Below, in pieces: positions 10,356 to 22,482 of a stretch of DNA of 64,000 bases (within the stretch, counting starts at the first letter, position 1; every line of letters starts with the position of its first letter). A program made the translations under genes and the position numbers. The notes under the pieces were generated by a model. The model had not been told where the DNA came from and made no database searches. It saw nothing but the letters and a program-made list of their open reading frames with translations. The stretch covers positions 34,215,417 through 34,279,416 of the forward strand of contig OY855904.1 in assembly GCA_963693305.1 (NCBI GenBank), given 5' to 3'. Origin of the DNA: Meandrina meandrites. Taxonomy: Eukaryota; Cnidaria; Anthozoa; Scleractinia; Meandrinidae.

Positions 10356-11649
10356 GTAAGATGTCTTGTTCCAGCTGAATAATCGCACGAAACGATAATT
10401 AATCATGTAACTAGGAGCAAGTATGTACTTACAAGTTCATTATTGCGGAGCTATAAATTGTAAACATGAAGCTTTCTTGGAATCGTGAAAGGGCTTCACG
10501 GTGGGTGAGTCTGGCTCCAAAAAAAACACTCTCTCGAAATCAACGCATATTTTACACGTTTACCACAAATTGAAAAATGTAAATGCATCTTGTATAAATC
10601 ATTTATCTAATGTATTTCATGGTCTTAAATTGTCCGTACTCCTTAATTATTTTTTAGCTTGAGAATCGTAGCAAGTGAGTAATCGCGTTTGTTTGTATCA
10701 GGCGAAGGTCCATAGAGTCATTTCCGCTGCAAGTACCATCTTATGACTCTAAAAGATTAAGCTTAAATCATCGCCTTTTAGATACCTGATGGCATACCTG
10801 AAGTCGAACGTACTGGCAAAAACTGAAGGAATCCCTTCATTCCACCGTTATTACGGGCGCTACTTTATTAACATTCACCTATCTTTGTGCAGGTAGTCAT
10901 GTACATGTAATGTTATTCCACTAAATTTAATCCATATCTGCTAGTATGAACGGCTAAGGGAAAAGGGATTTATTTTCATTGGCACATGCAGCCTGTAGGA
11001 CAGCAAAGCTTCTTCGATACGAAAAGTCAGTTACTTAATCCAAAGCAGCCCTGAAACTTTCACAGTTCGGCGCATGTGCAAGCTATGACGCAGGCAAAAT
11101 TCCTTCTATTGTTAGTATTGTTTTAGGCCAATATCATCTTAACTGTTTTGGCACAAATTAGCATAAAGGATATCCGTTTAGTGGGGCTTGATTACAGTAG
11201 TACTGAAGGGTCATATGTCACTTATGTGTCATAATATTATCGTTTTGGATTACGGTTTAGATTAAGTCTAAGTTTGGGTAAAATCGACGAGTATTTGTTT
11301 AAACTCTACAGCCTCTAGATCATCGTTGATTGTTTCACGCATAACAAAACAATCTGCGCTATTATAACTTTTATGTACAAATCTCATTGTGACAATTGTT
11401 AGCAGGTTCCTGGAACTCGCTAAACAATTCTTAGAAGGATTCCAAAAGAGGCTATTCGTCAGGAAGACGACCTCAAACCAGATTCAGACTTCATACATAA
11501 ACAACTTCTCCAAACTCGAGTCAATTTCCAGACTGGACCTCAACTTTGCTCTGTTTTGCCACCTTGCAATTGCCTATTATTATTATTTCTATTATTATTT
11601 GCACACAATTGAAACAGAAGAATCTAAATTAATTTTAAATTGAGGAGGA

Positions 11650-12748
11650 ATTAAAATCAGCGCAAGAAGCAACTTCTTTACGTAAACATTGCTTTTATCT
11701 ATAATAAATTCGCGTTTCGAGCCGACATATATATGGTACTGACGGGTACTGATGCTCTTCTTAGCTCATCGATATGTGCTACCAAATCGTGTTTTGGTAG
11801 CACTAAGGCTGTTCCATTTCACATTTTGACAGTTGCTGCATATAATGGAACCTCTTAAACGGTACGAGTGAAATTATCCCACGACCGGAAATGATTCCTG
11901 CAAGTGATACCGCAGAAAAACAAAATGGCGTTGACTCCGATAAACGTCTATGGGTGTATATACATTTTTGAATTATTGTAAGTGAAGATTAAAGGCAAGA
12001 AACGCAGGAACGAAAGCAACTGAACTAAAAGGTAAATATACTGCGTGAAATAACAAAATTAACAGTAACCATATAAATTTTGCACTGCACAAATGAACAT
12101 GAATCTTCAAATATGCCACTGCTGTGTAATCGACCAAACGGGCTTCCACTGGGAAACGCAAAGCTTTCTACATGCAGAGATAACGACACATTTGTATTTT
12201 ATTAATTTCTTGTTAAATGAACAGTATAAATAAATGCAAAACTGTGGTCTAAGCACAAGCATGTCAAGAGTAACTTGATACATCACATTCGGCGAACAAT
12301 GCTCTTTGATACAAGTTTCCTGGTCACGTCGGCATTGATTTAATGAAATACTATACCATGTAGCTTAAGAACGTCTTAAGAACGTTTTCAGTCTCGAATA
12401 GTAAAACAAAATAAGAACGCTCAGCCTCAGCCCAGAAATTAGACATTCTTATCAACAAACAGTGTATCGCCTATTTCACGCGATGAGCGACCGATCCACT
12501 CGTATGGGAAAGCCCTCTCAGAAAGCCTCATTACTTCGCACTGGTGTGGTAAGCTTTCTCCGAAGTAACCAGACCACTCCCGACGGCGTTCCCTGCAGAG
12601 AATTTGTGAATCAGGGAGGATGTTCGTTTATATGCCGCTGTTAAGGGTGTGGTTTTCAAGCAGCTTAGTCTGGAATACTAGGGTATAGAAATCAGAGAGT
12701 TTTGGTCGAGTAGGGTAGGTTATCATTGGCCGGGAAACTGATCAGTAG
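11650..12748. other. Spacer, no gene seen
   Basis: AT-rich, without convincing coding signals. A 60-codon frame at 12462-12644 has no supporting features. Confidence 0.5.
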
Positions 12749-13583
12749 TACAGTGGAACCCCGCTTTACGGACACCCGCTTAATACGGACACCCCGGTAT
12801 TACGGACAGTTTCGTTGGTCCTGACGAAAACCCCATACATTTTCTCTTAAATTAACCCGCTTAATACGGACACCCGTTAATACGGACAACGGACACTTTT
12901 CCGTCTCCCGAGTGACAAACTCTTATACATTGTCAACGCCGCTTTACGGACACTATTGATCTGTGCACTGTGAATTTTCATTCTCACGATTATTTGCTAA
13001 CTTGAAGACATTGGACCCTGGTCAAATAATGACAGAATTCGAAGAGTTAAAACCATTTTATTACAAAGAGAAGCTTAATAGCGTGACTTCCGGTGTTTGA
13101 CAATTTCACTTTCTTTGCCTTTTGCTGCAGCTATCCCTTGTGTCGCAAGCTAAAAGCTTCCGTGCAAAGTAAAGTTACCGACTTTTTCAAATGGGTTGGT
13201 AGAGTTTAAGAACGGTTACGAGTTCAGTTACAAAGGAAACTTTATAGAAAATGTTCTGTTGCTGTTGAAATGCGTTAAAGGTGCGACATTTTCAAATAAT
13301 TCCACTGTTGAGTTTATTAAAGTTTAGTTCGAGTGTATGACTAGATCGTACGGTTTTCGTAAAAACTATTAATTTTAGTCAGAGAGTTCACAGTTTTCAT
13401 CTGTTACAGTAACAGTACAATTAAACAACGTTTTGTTGCCGTAAAAACGTTTGCCTTCGTCTTCGCGTCGAGAAAACATGTATCCGTGACTTTTTTCTGA
13501 GACCCCGCTTAATACGGACACCCCGTTAATACGGACAATTTGGCCTGTCCCATTGGTGTCCGTATTAACGGGGTTCCACTGTA
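12749..13583. mobile_element. Non-autonomous pogo/Tigger-like DNA transposon with TA target duplication
   Basis: The element spans 12751-13581 and is flanked by TA on both sides (12749-12750, 13582-13583). Its ends are inverted: CAGTGGAACCCCGCTTTACG at the left and, read on the minus strand, CAGTGGAACCCCGTTAATAC at the right. Subterminal TACGGACACC motifs recur several times near both ends. TA target sites with CAGT termini fit Tc1/mariner, pogo/Tigger group. No transposase frame is present. It is absent from copy B, so it inserted after the duplication. Confidence 0.8.
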
Positions 13584-14541
13584 TAGAGAATTAAGTCCAG
13601 AGTAGGAATAGGAACAGAAACTTGGAAGAGAAAGAGGCTTTCCTAAACGTAATTAAATCATCGCGGCAACGTTGTTCACATACAGTTCTAAGGTCTGGGA
13701 TAGGGTAGGGGTTTTCGGTGTCTAGTCTAGCTTGCAAAAGTCAGCTGAACGTGGTCTGGTATAGGGTAAGGGTTTCAGAGTCCCAGCGGCACACCCCCAC
13801 CCAAAAATATACATAGTATCCCCTTTGGGGGTGGATGGGAGACGTACCTTCGGCGGATATCCATGGACGGTACGTGGGGTGATTATATTGCCTTGCTAGG
13901 CCTGGTAAACATGCTTGACATCCCGGTTGCTGTGGTGTCAAGCTTAGGAAAGCAGATTTCCACCGCATTGCTTTGGTTACCCATGAAGCTGAAATAAAGG
14001 TGAAAGCCACTTTCATAGCCTTCAACCAATGGACGCCAAGAAACCAGATGTATCCAAAGAATTGAAATTTAAGTATGGCAAAAGGCGCATTAACGAAGAC
14101 GAAAACTGATAAACATATTAGGCTCTGAACACACTGGACCAAGATCAATTAATAACAATAGACGACGATACTGGGCGCGATTTGACCAATTTTATCATGG
14201 TCAAGCTTTCGTTCCTCCTTTCTTTTTGTTAGAAAATGTAAACTTCTAAACACCCGCTCTCTAATTTTCTTGCGCTTGAAAACTTGTCTTCTCCCGTTGT
14301 CGTTTATCTTGCGTAAAAACACTCAGTTTGGGACTTATTACAAAAGATTTTTCCAGTCAATTTTTTGGTCGGACTATTGACTTTATTTCCTGTTTTAGAT
14401 CATTAATTGGTGAATGTTGAGACGCTAAAATAACACTAGAAAGAAAATATTTTATGTTACAGTCTCACTGTAATCCCTGACGCTGGATATCATTTTTTTT
14501 TCTGTTCCTCTGCCTCACTATTACATTCCGCTATTCAAGAT
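13584..14541. other. Spacer, no gene seen
   Basis: Contains GGTATAGGGTAAGGGTTT- and CCCAGCGGCACACCCCCACC-type motifs that resemble dispersed cnidarian repeats, but no boundaries are visible. The 135-codon minus-strand frame at 13741-14148 has no recognisable domain. Confidence 0.4.
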
Positions 14542-15132
14542 CTCAGGAAGCTTTTGCTACAAAATGGTTACCCTCAAGGCATTATCACATACAACGTCAA
14601 CGATGTTTTGAACAGACATAAAAACAAGCCTGACACCCCTGTTGCGACAGTCCCTAAAAAAGATGTCATAATCCTGTTACCCTACTTAGGTCTCCCCAAC
14701 ATCCAAATCACTAAACGTCTGAAATCCTGATCCAACTTCTATTCTTTCGTCAACCTCAAGATCATCTTTCAGAACACACGCCACATCAAATCCTTCTTTC
14801 CGTACAAAGACCGCCTTAATCGTTCTCAGCGATCTAAGGTAATTTACAAAGCTGGCTGCTGGGACTGCAATGATGTTTATATTGGAAAAACAAAACGACG
14901 ACTTCATGACAGGAAACCTGAACATTTTAAGGCCCTCACTAAAAGCGATCATCTATCAGCTATCGCTGATCATATTATTACCACGGGCCATAACATCAAA
15001 TGGGATCATTTTGACATTCTAGCGTCCGGCAAAACTGACCTCCATTGTAAAATTAAAGAGACCTTATTCATCCAAGAGTTACAACCCTCATTAAATGCCA
15101 ACGTTGGCAGTGAGAGATTGTTACTCTCTTAA
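14542..15132 (+). pseudogene. Penelope-like retroelement 3' ORF remnant with GIY-YIG endonuclease
   Basis: A 197-codon stretch reads LRKLLLQNGYPQG, then VPKKDVIILLPYLG, then RSKVIYKAGCWDCNDVYIGK, KRRLHDRKPEHF and KIKETLFIQELQPSLNANVG before TAA 15130-15132. The CWDCNDVYIGKTKRRLHDR segment is the GIY-YIG endonuclease signature at the C-terminus of Penelope-like ORFs. One in-frame TGA follows IQITKRLKS, and the reverse transcriptase is missing, so this is a dead 3' fragment, as expected for 5'-truncated insertions. A hairpin plus GAAACGT tail follows at about 15250-15285. Confidence 0.85.
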
Positions 15133-15511
15133 CCTAAGCGATAATATTAAGTTACTGCTGTAGATCGATTGTCTCAGTCTAGGTTCCAGACCCTTTTCAT
15201 AACAATATATAAAAGTCGTTAAAATTTTGCAACGGTCATACTTTTGAAAATGTATGTTGCATAGCATACGAAACGTCAAGTTAGTAAAATGCGATTTTTC
15301 ACAATGTTTATTACCGCTGTTTGTTTCATGTTTTTAATCAAGTTACGATGGCCTAAAAAGTTGAGGAATTTAGCTTCAAATCGTTCAAAAACTGTACATT
15401 TAGTTTTCGTTACTTATAATAACAGTTGTGTTATAAAGAAAAAATGGATTATCTTATTTTAAATCCATTCTCCAAATTCGTGAGTCCACACTTTTCCATC
15501 CTCATGGGGAG

Positions 15512-15607
15512 GCTATCATTTCCGGTCCTGGGATCATTTCCGTTCCAATTTGGGGATCATTTGCGGTCCCTGACCCAGGATCATTTGCGGGCCGGGATCA
15601 TTTGTGA
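15512..15607 (+). repeat. Short minisatellite of GGATCATTTGCGG-type units
   Basis: About five diverged copies of GGATCATTTGCGGTCC-like units with 18-24 bp spacing. Confidence 0.7.
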
Positions 15608-15847
15608 GGCTTCCTCTATACGTATTTTCAGAGGAGAGGGGTAATATATAAATTTGCATTGTACTGTCAGTTTCCAGTCTTCACTGTCTGATTTCCTCAT
15701 AAGCTTATATACCACGGGAAATGAAGCAATCAGATTATCACTCTTTATGGTGTGTGCGCCTTTCTTGTTTGATATGATGTTGCTATGAAATGCTGATACT
15801 CTTGAATATAAAAGCAATATCCTTACAATTTGTTATTCGTTCTACAG

Positions 15848-17660
15848 GAACTGATCAGATCTTCACTCGGCTCAGTCAGAAATGGGAAGAAAACAAAAAT
15901 CATTGCTGATCATAAACGAATCGGACAATGCTCTTGTCACCCTCAATCTTTACGTCACCTGGGATGTTGTCTGTTGGCTTCCTTACACATCAAAAACGAT
16001 CAAGCCAAATACTAAGCTCCTCCATTCAACCGACAAAGATTGCAAGTTTGAACTCGTCGCAAGATTCAAAGATAAGCGGCCGAAAAGGGTTCTCTTGCTG
16101 AAACCTCATCAATGGGTTGAAGATAGGTTAATAAGGATTAAAGATTCAAAAGATTCACTGAACTTCGAAGAGGAAGACCTTGCCAAGTACCCAGAAGAGG
16201 AAAAAGAATGCCTTCGAAAAATGCACAGAGACGAAGAGCTAGGATCGTCAGATGGAGGTCGTAATCTTTACAACATTCTAAGGCTAGACATGGAAGACGT
16301 ACGTGCCATGTCAAAGGAGAAGCAAGATGAAGAAATCAGAATGGCGTTCATCAGAGAACTCCGGATCTGGAGCCCTGATTTCAACGACAATGGTGACGAA
16401 GGAATAGTCCGGGAGGTGATAATGGCGTACGATATTCTACAAGATCGAGAAAAGCGTGCAAGGTACAACAACATGGCAGACTACGACAATGGCTGGCTGT
16501 CGGTAAAGCGCTTTAAAGCTGTGTTTTTTCCCGAATGCGAAACTATAGAGCAAAAGTTAGCTTGGACTAAGAGAATGGGCTTGCTAGCTTTGTCGGCTGG
16601 GCTTACAATTGGAAGCATTGTGGGAGTTGTTCTTACGGCTGGTTTCTCATCCCCTTGGCTGGCGACTAGTGTCGTAGGTGGTTTGCAATCGTTAAAGCAG
16701 ACTATCAGCAAGGAGGCCACTGCAGATGGTTGTGACGTAAACAAGTGGTTAATGAAGACAGGGACTGGGTACGTACTCGCAGCTATGCCTGGAGGTGCCG
16801 CAGTGGGAGTTTCACTTTTGCAGTCCGCTGCCCTCGAACTGGGCGAGTTTCTGGTATGTAGAGCAGCAATTGGCGCTTTAAGCGGAGTTATGACATCTCT
16901 ATTCTCTGATGCAAACAAAATAATTGTTGATGGAAAAGATGTCACATTTAAGCAGGCAATGGGCCACGCAGCTGCTTCGGCTTTAGCAGGCACAGCTGCA
17001 ACGATGGTAGGGATTGGTGTTGCTAAGGCGATGGCCAGTAATCAAACTGCTACTGCAGATCTCGTAGAAGCCATTGGAGAACCGATTTCTCAACCCTGTG
17101 AAGCACAACGCCTGGCCCAGAGCATTCCAAGTCCTTTAGCTAAGAAGTGCATAAAAGTGGTGATCAAAAAAGCGGCAGAGTTTACCGAGAAGCAGTTGGA
17201 TGATTCTGTGGAAACTGAAACTGGAAGCCCCGAAGAGCACTTTGTAGTTGGCCAAGGCCTTACTCAAGAATGGCGTGATGCACTAACGAAAGCCATCTCT
17301 GAAAACCTGATCGATGGTAACGTCAGATACATATCCAAGGGATACTGGTTCTCAAAAATGATCGTTAGCTACTTTGTAAACGGCGAAGAAATCAAAAAGC
17401 AAGTCAGTGGAAGTGGAAAGTATATTAACATTCCTTTCAATGCAAGAAAGATTAAAGTAAGATTTAGAGTGTGGCGACCACCCTGGGGTGACCTTATAAA
17501 GTATGATCGATTCCAAAAGTGCTGGTGTGAACCGTATGAGCCGCATGTCTTCCAGTACGACACTCCACCAATCCGTACGTTTACCATTTGGGGCCTTATA
17601 TGCTGGGAAGCGGTGATGACAGTCACAGATGAGCACAACAATGAAACGAACGAAATGTAA
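15848..17660 (+). CDS. J-like domain / hydrophobic-core protein, copy A (CDS 15882-17660)
   Basis: An intronless 592-codon frame starts at 15882, 34 bp after a conserved acceptor (TTCGTTCTACAG). Residues 1-90 look beta-rich. Residues 127-196 resemble a DnaJ J domain (NLYNILRL, AFIRELRIW, IVREVIMAYDILQDREKRARY), but the HPD motif reads SPD (residues 164-166). The Hsp70-activating His is therefore missing, and chaperone stimulation is unlikely. Residues 233-384 contain Gly/Ala-rich hydrophobic segments (about 233-262, 295-312, 322-342, 362-384) that could insert in membranes. Residues 455-592 are again beta-rich with conserved WRPPW and CWC. No signal peptide is evident, so a cytosolic or membrane-associated protein is likely. 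I do not recognise a named family; function unknown. The frame is open throughout and the copy-B comparison shows it is an old family. Confidence 0.85.
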
Positions 17661-18037
17661 ATGATTGCTGACTCAATGCGTGCGTCAACAACGACAGCAA
17701 CAACAACAACCATTTTACACACCACTTCAGATTAAACATTACCAGTAAACTATATACAAAGTGGCAAGTACTAGGAAGTAAAAGGACTGTTATTATATAG
17801 GTACCTGTGTTCCCTTTACATTTATTTTATTATATATAAACATAACGTGTCAGATCTTGCAATTTTGAGATGTTATTATTAGTAATAGAAGTACTAGAAG
17901 TTTGTCATAGCAAGTATTGTACAGTTAGGATCGCATACTGCTTTAATATAAATTCATAATTGCAATAACCAGAACACTAAGAATGCCCTTGTGCAAATAA
18001 TGTTTATTTTTCTCTTTCTTGTGCCTATCTTTAATTA
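17661..18037. other. 3' flank of J-like gene A
   Basis: Homology with copy B continues only to about 17730. Short CAA repeats occur at 17687-17709. No gene is seen. Confidence 0.5.
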
Positions 18038-18231
18038 AGAATTGGTTCATGCTTAGCATGCGTATATCGAGTTATGGATGCACGCGGGAACTTTGGAGAG
18101 CACGAAAGAAGCGTAAGAGTTGCTCGAGGCGATAGCCGAGAGCAACTCTAGCTTCTTGAGTGCTCTCCAAACTTCTCAAGTGCATCCATAACTCGATATA
18201 CGCACAGCTAAAAGCATGAGCCCATTCTTTT
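18038..18231. mobile_element. Long foldback (MITE-like) element
   Basis: Arms 18060-18126 and 18137-18203 are near-perfect reverse complements over about 67 bp (for example GCGTATATCGAGTTATGGAT and its complement), separated by only 10 bp. Weaker pairing extends to about 18038 and 18231. No coding capacity. Absent from copy B. Confidence 0.75.
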
Positions 18232-18914
18232 ATAACATAACTACAGCAAAGTTAAGCGCGAAAACAGGTTTTATTTGTGATTAAGTTCAAAATTGTTACA
18301 ATGTACGCGAAGAAAAACAACGCTCCTATTGGTTGGTTTAAATCACGCCACAATCACGGCGCTTTGAGCGAGAACGTTTCATCTTAAGTTTTAAATATAG
18401 TCAATGAAGATTCACAGAATTCATTTCTTTAACTCAGTGAAAATGTTGAAAAACAAAATGCAAATGCACACATCATCTTATATACGCACGGCCGTGCGTA
18501 GATAAAGAATTATACCATGATCGCTCAATAGGAATTAGATAGGGTTTGCACGCGCGCAATGTTATAACATTTTATAACTTGCTCCGGCAAGCGTTCGGTT
18601 AGTTGGGGAGCAGCGCGAAAAACTGCAGGTGGGAAATTGGGAGCCGGTCGTAGAGACGCGGTCCCTTGCCTTTTCTTCCAACCTCAGCTTATTTACATTA
18701 ATCTGGGGCATTCATCTAAACAGTGATATATTCCCCAAATAGAATATATGTATTGACGGCCTAGAACTATATTGCTGTGGTCGTTGTTATGATGTGATAG
18801 AAGGAGAGGATCAATTATAATTTTAAAGTTTAAAACAATGCGAATAAGTCTAATTTCCAGAGGTGAATATAAGAATGGGACATTCTGATTGGTCGAAAAG
18901 CGCTGGTTTATGAC

Positions 18915-18947
18915 GCTATATTCACCTCGCTAGGAGGTGAATATAGC
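18915..18947. repeat. Perfect palindrome, 14-bp arms
   Basis: GCTATATTCACCTC, five bases (GCTAG), then the exact reverse complement. A further GGTGAATATAA copy lies at 18862, and related GGAATATTCACC arms occur at 19295-19353, so 18860-19375 may be one composite element. Sequence from 18232 to 18914 shows no gene. Confidence 0.7.
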
Positions 18948-19294
18948 ATTTGAGGGCTTGTTTACTCAGCCGGGCCACCTTTGCCATCCAGGCAAGTAAA
19001 CATGGCAGCCTTTGCTGAAATCTGAATGAAATGTTCGTTCATTCTGCAGAAATCACTCCAAATCCGGAGTATTCAACACAGTTAGAATTTTGAAAATTGT
19101 CTACCAAGGCTTTTGGACCGAAAATATTTTCAAGAGATGCTTCGCAAGGCATAAGAATTGATGGTAAACACGGTGGTTTTGTAGATCGCACGCGGATGAT
19201 GAGAAACTCAATCAGATCGATTGACCCAAAATTATTCAGTTTTCCTCAGACCAGAGCTGCTCAACTCATTTCAAGAGGATTTACCTCAGGCTCA

Positions 19295-19353
19295 GTGAAT
19301 CTCGGCGAATATTCCCCTCGACTTCGTCTCCAGGAATATTCACCGAGATTCAC
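19295..19353. repeat. Inverted repeat, 21-bp arms
   Basis: Left arm 19295-19315 and right arm 19333-19353 are reverse complements with one mismatch around TGAATCTCGGCGAATATTCC, with a 17-bp loop. It overlaps an uninformative open frame at 19097-19378. Confidence 0.7.
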
Positions 19354-19649
19354 TTCGCCTTCGGTGAATAATTGTTAAATGTACAGAGGAAAAAAGGACA
19401 AAACAAGCAATGTGATTGTATGAAGGAAAAGAATTTAAGACACAATCGCCAACAAAACTATAAACAAATTAAAAAAGACTGACTTGGACGCAAATCCAAA
19501 TGATAAATGATAGCAAAAATAATGAGTTTCATGAAAAAGGTAAAGATCACCCCTCCCTGGTTACTCCCTATAGACCCATTTATTTGGAGACAATATCAAG
19601 GCATAATATTGATGCCGCAACACGGCAGTAGCCCTCCTCTCCCCGTGGA

Positions 19650-19929
19650 GGGGGGGGGGGGGGGGGCTTATAGAGTATTTTAAGACCTTTTGAATGGGGA
19701 CTGGTAGAGAGGGGGGCTTATTTCAAACGATGTTGGTCAGCCTCATACAAAAGAAATAAAGTGAGACATTTTCACAAATTAGTATCCACCAAATAAATGT
19801 GGTGGACAAATCGCACTAAAAAGTAACATTATCTGTTTTGTTTTTCTTCCTCACAAGTTGTCATGATTGACCATCTTGAAAAGGGGGGAGGGCTTTTAAA
19901 AAAGGGGGGTATTAGAGGGGGGGGGGGGG
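19650..19929 (+). repeat. Poly-G runs (G17 at 19650-19666, G13 at 19917-19929)
   Basis: Two long homopolymer G runs in otherwise unremarkable spacer. No gene is seen between 19380 and 20970. Confidence 0.9.
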
Positions 19930-20974
19930 TTAGAGAGAGCGAAGGGCCTCCCTATCACCTTTTAGATAAACTTTTTTTCATCGTCTTATAAATAACAATT
20001 TCTTTTTAATTGAGATGAGTAATTAACTAGTATAGTGTAATGCATTCTCATTAAAAAATATTAGATAAACATCATAAGTTAGTATCGATTGTGTATTTTT
20101 TGTTTCAAAGTTTTTCCCTTTTGACTTTGCACTGCGCTTGTTTACCTTGCGTGGTGTGCCCACAGGGGCCCAGCCGTACGCTTGACCGTTCGGCGAAAGG
20201 AAGCTAAAAAAGGGACTTTATCTGTCTTGCTTGCTCAAAAACTTCGCATTGGTGTAATTCGAAGACCAAACTTTCAAATACGAAAAATGCAGGCATGAAT
20301 TGGTAAATTTCGCCTTTCTCCATTACTTTGGCTGTTAGGGAGTGAACAGGTTTATCATTCGTATTATGTCGCTTCAACTGCAGATTCGTCGGCGTGACCT
20401 TTGTACATTTTGCTTATTACAACCAGTCGGTACGGTTAAGTTTGTATGTTCTGTATCTATTTGTTAAAAAAAAACTAGTTCTACCAAAATTTGAAAAGAT
20501 GGCGTTCAATTCTTAATACAAATACAAAAATAAGCCGTCTTGGTAAATGTTCTACAAAAACACGCAGCCTTCAGCGTACATTGTAGTTTTGCAAACCAGG
20601 CGGCAGAAAATGTACGTGCAGCAAACCCGAGCACCTGACAAGCATAAATATTTTTAATATTTAATGACACTAAAAATATACATGCAACCTCTATTGTTTC
20701 GTAAATTCCGATTTAGTGATTTCACCAAGTTTCAATCCTAAATTCTATACAAACGCTTAAATTTTGGGTCGCCCACTACCTCTCGGAACAAGTTGCTTTA
20801 TTGGTTCTTAAAACAATAGATAACAGGTCATAACAATGCCCCTAGCCCTGAATAACAATAGAGGTAGCTATAGTGTTTACAGTGGCCGAATGAAAATATC
20901 TGGTGTGTTTTCTCTCATTACATCGTGTTTCAAAGCGATTTTTGGTCAAAATATCCTACCTTGTTTGTGGGTAG

Positions 20975-21003
20975 CTGGTTGCTGGGACTGCAATGACTTT
21001 TAC
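20975..21003 (+). mobile_element. Shard of the Penelope-like GIY-YIG region
   Basis: This 29-bp piece (containing TTGCTGGGACTGCAATGA) nearly matches 14857-14885 in the Penelope-like remnant and would encode the AGCWDCNDFY core. Similarity stops on both sides, so it is a small relic or a chance local match. Confidence 0.45.
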
Positions 21004-21892
21004 ATCCTACCATGTATTTTACAACAGCATGGAAGGAAAGTCGCGTGGTTCCAGCATTTGACTCGCTTCGGGAATTGCTCGAATTTTACCACAAAAACTC
21101 CTTCCGCGTCCATTCTACCTAGTCGTCCTCATAGTCCGATCACGTAACAAAGTTTCTCTAAAATAAAATTACACATACTTGTTTGTTTAAAGAATAGTAG
21201 CTCCGCAAAATCGCACACCATTTTAAAATTGTCGCCATGATGCGTGAAACACATTTCAGTTATTTCAGTCCCACATCGGCGCGGTATACACTGGGTGGTG
21301 GGTACCCAACAGGGAAGAGGACGCCATGTTTGTACCGGACTAATTTGGCTACACATATCAACCACCCCGATGGGGACTACATTTTCCCTCTATTGTCTCT
21401 GACCGGGATCTGCGCGGGTGAATTATTTATTTCGCGAGCGAAGGAATAACGTTGTCTCCGCAAGGAGGTAGTTGTAGCCAAATCAGGCCGGTGGTGTTGT
21501 TGTTGTGGTTCTTACTTGTTGTCCTTCATACTACTATTAAAATTATAAGTTGTATTTTTTTCATTTCAGATTTTCTTACAGCCTAACCCAATATATATTG
21601 AGTTCAGCGATAGAAATCACGTTATTATTTTACACATAATACTTTTTGTTACTATGGCCGACTGTGGCCCTATTTTCCCAGAGGAGAATGTTTTACGAAC
21701 GGAAAGTCACTATTTTGTTATTAGAGATTCTTCAGCTTTTTTTATACATCCTTGTTTCATTCAATTTGCTCTTTATATTTTGTATACTTTTTTGTTTTCC
21801 GGCGTTTTGATTTGTTTTGTTAATCAACTTTTTCTTGTACATTTGCTTGATATTTATTAAAGGTTCATCAATAATAAATGTTTTTTTCCCAT

Positions 21893-22482
21893 TACTCACT
21901 CACTCATGCCCTTTACGCCTAAGTGGCATGTAGGGCAGAAACGTGCTCCCTCCACGTCTGGCGGTCCCTTGCAAAGACCTTGATGCCTTCCCAGATCTTC
22001 CCCATCTCCTTTATTTCCTTCTCAATCGTCCGTCGCCATGTGATCTTTGGGCAACCTCTCTTTTGTTTCCCTTCTGGCGTCCAGTGCATAGCGGTTTTTG
22101 CAATGGAGGCTTTTTGGCGGGTGACGTGGCCAATCCACCTCCAGCGTCTCCTCATCAGGATGGTAGCCATTGGTTCAGTTCCACACCGTTCAAAGAGATC
22201 TTTATTTGAGATGACATTAGGCCAAAAGATGCGTAAAATACACTGAAGGCTCTTGGTGTGAAATGTGGAGAGTTTTGTTAGATCCTTCTCCGTTAAGCGC
22301 CAGCATTCTGAACCATACAGAAGGGTTGTGAGGACGCAGCTGTGATAGAGCTTCAGCTTGGTACGAGTACTGTAAGTGGAGGAGCGCCATACCTTATTCA
22401 TCATGTTGAGCGAGTTCCTAGCCTTGTTGAGACGGCTCTGGATGTCCAGGTCGGTTCCTCCATCTTTAGTGATGATGCTGCC
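21893..22482 (-). pseudogene. LINE non-LTR retrotransposon, 3' end of reverse-transcriptase ORF
   Basis: Reading leftward from about 22482, the minus strand encodes DGGTDLDIQSRLNKARN, then LLYGSECWRLTEKDL, MRRRWRWIGHVTR, KRGCPKITWRRT and HVSALHAT before a stop near 21919. This is the conserved C-terminus of the endonuclease/reverse-transcriptase ORF of RTE- or CR1-type LINEs; the clade is not certain. A GAGTGAGTGAG tail at 21893-21906 marks the 3' end. The catalytic RT core is absent (5' truncation). The matching position in copy B lacks the insertion, so it arrived after the duplication. Confidence 0.85.

Noticed and set aside
12462..12644. 60-codon frame with Cys-rich end (GGCSFICRC)
   Set aside because: Too short, no signal peptide and no precursor pattern; not a supported peptide gene.
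13741..14148. 135-codon minus-strand frame
   Set aside because: Overlaps repeat-like GGGTAAGGG and CACCCCCACC sequence and has no domain.
14686..14952. 88-codon minus-strand frame
   Set aside because: Antisense shadow of the Penelope-like remnant.
16481..16993. 170-codon minus-strand frame inside J-like gene A
   Set aside because: Antisense shadow of the Ala/Gly-rich coding region; the + frame is conserved in copy B.
19097..19378. 93-codon + frame
   Set aside because: Runs through the GAATATTC inverted-repeat element and ends inside it; no protein features.
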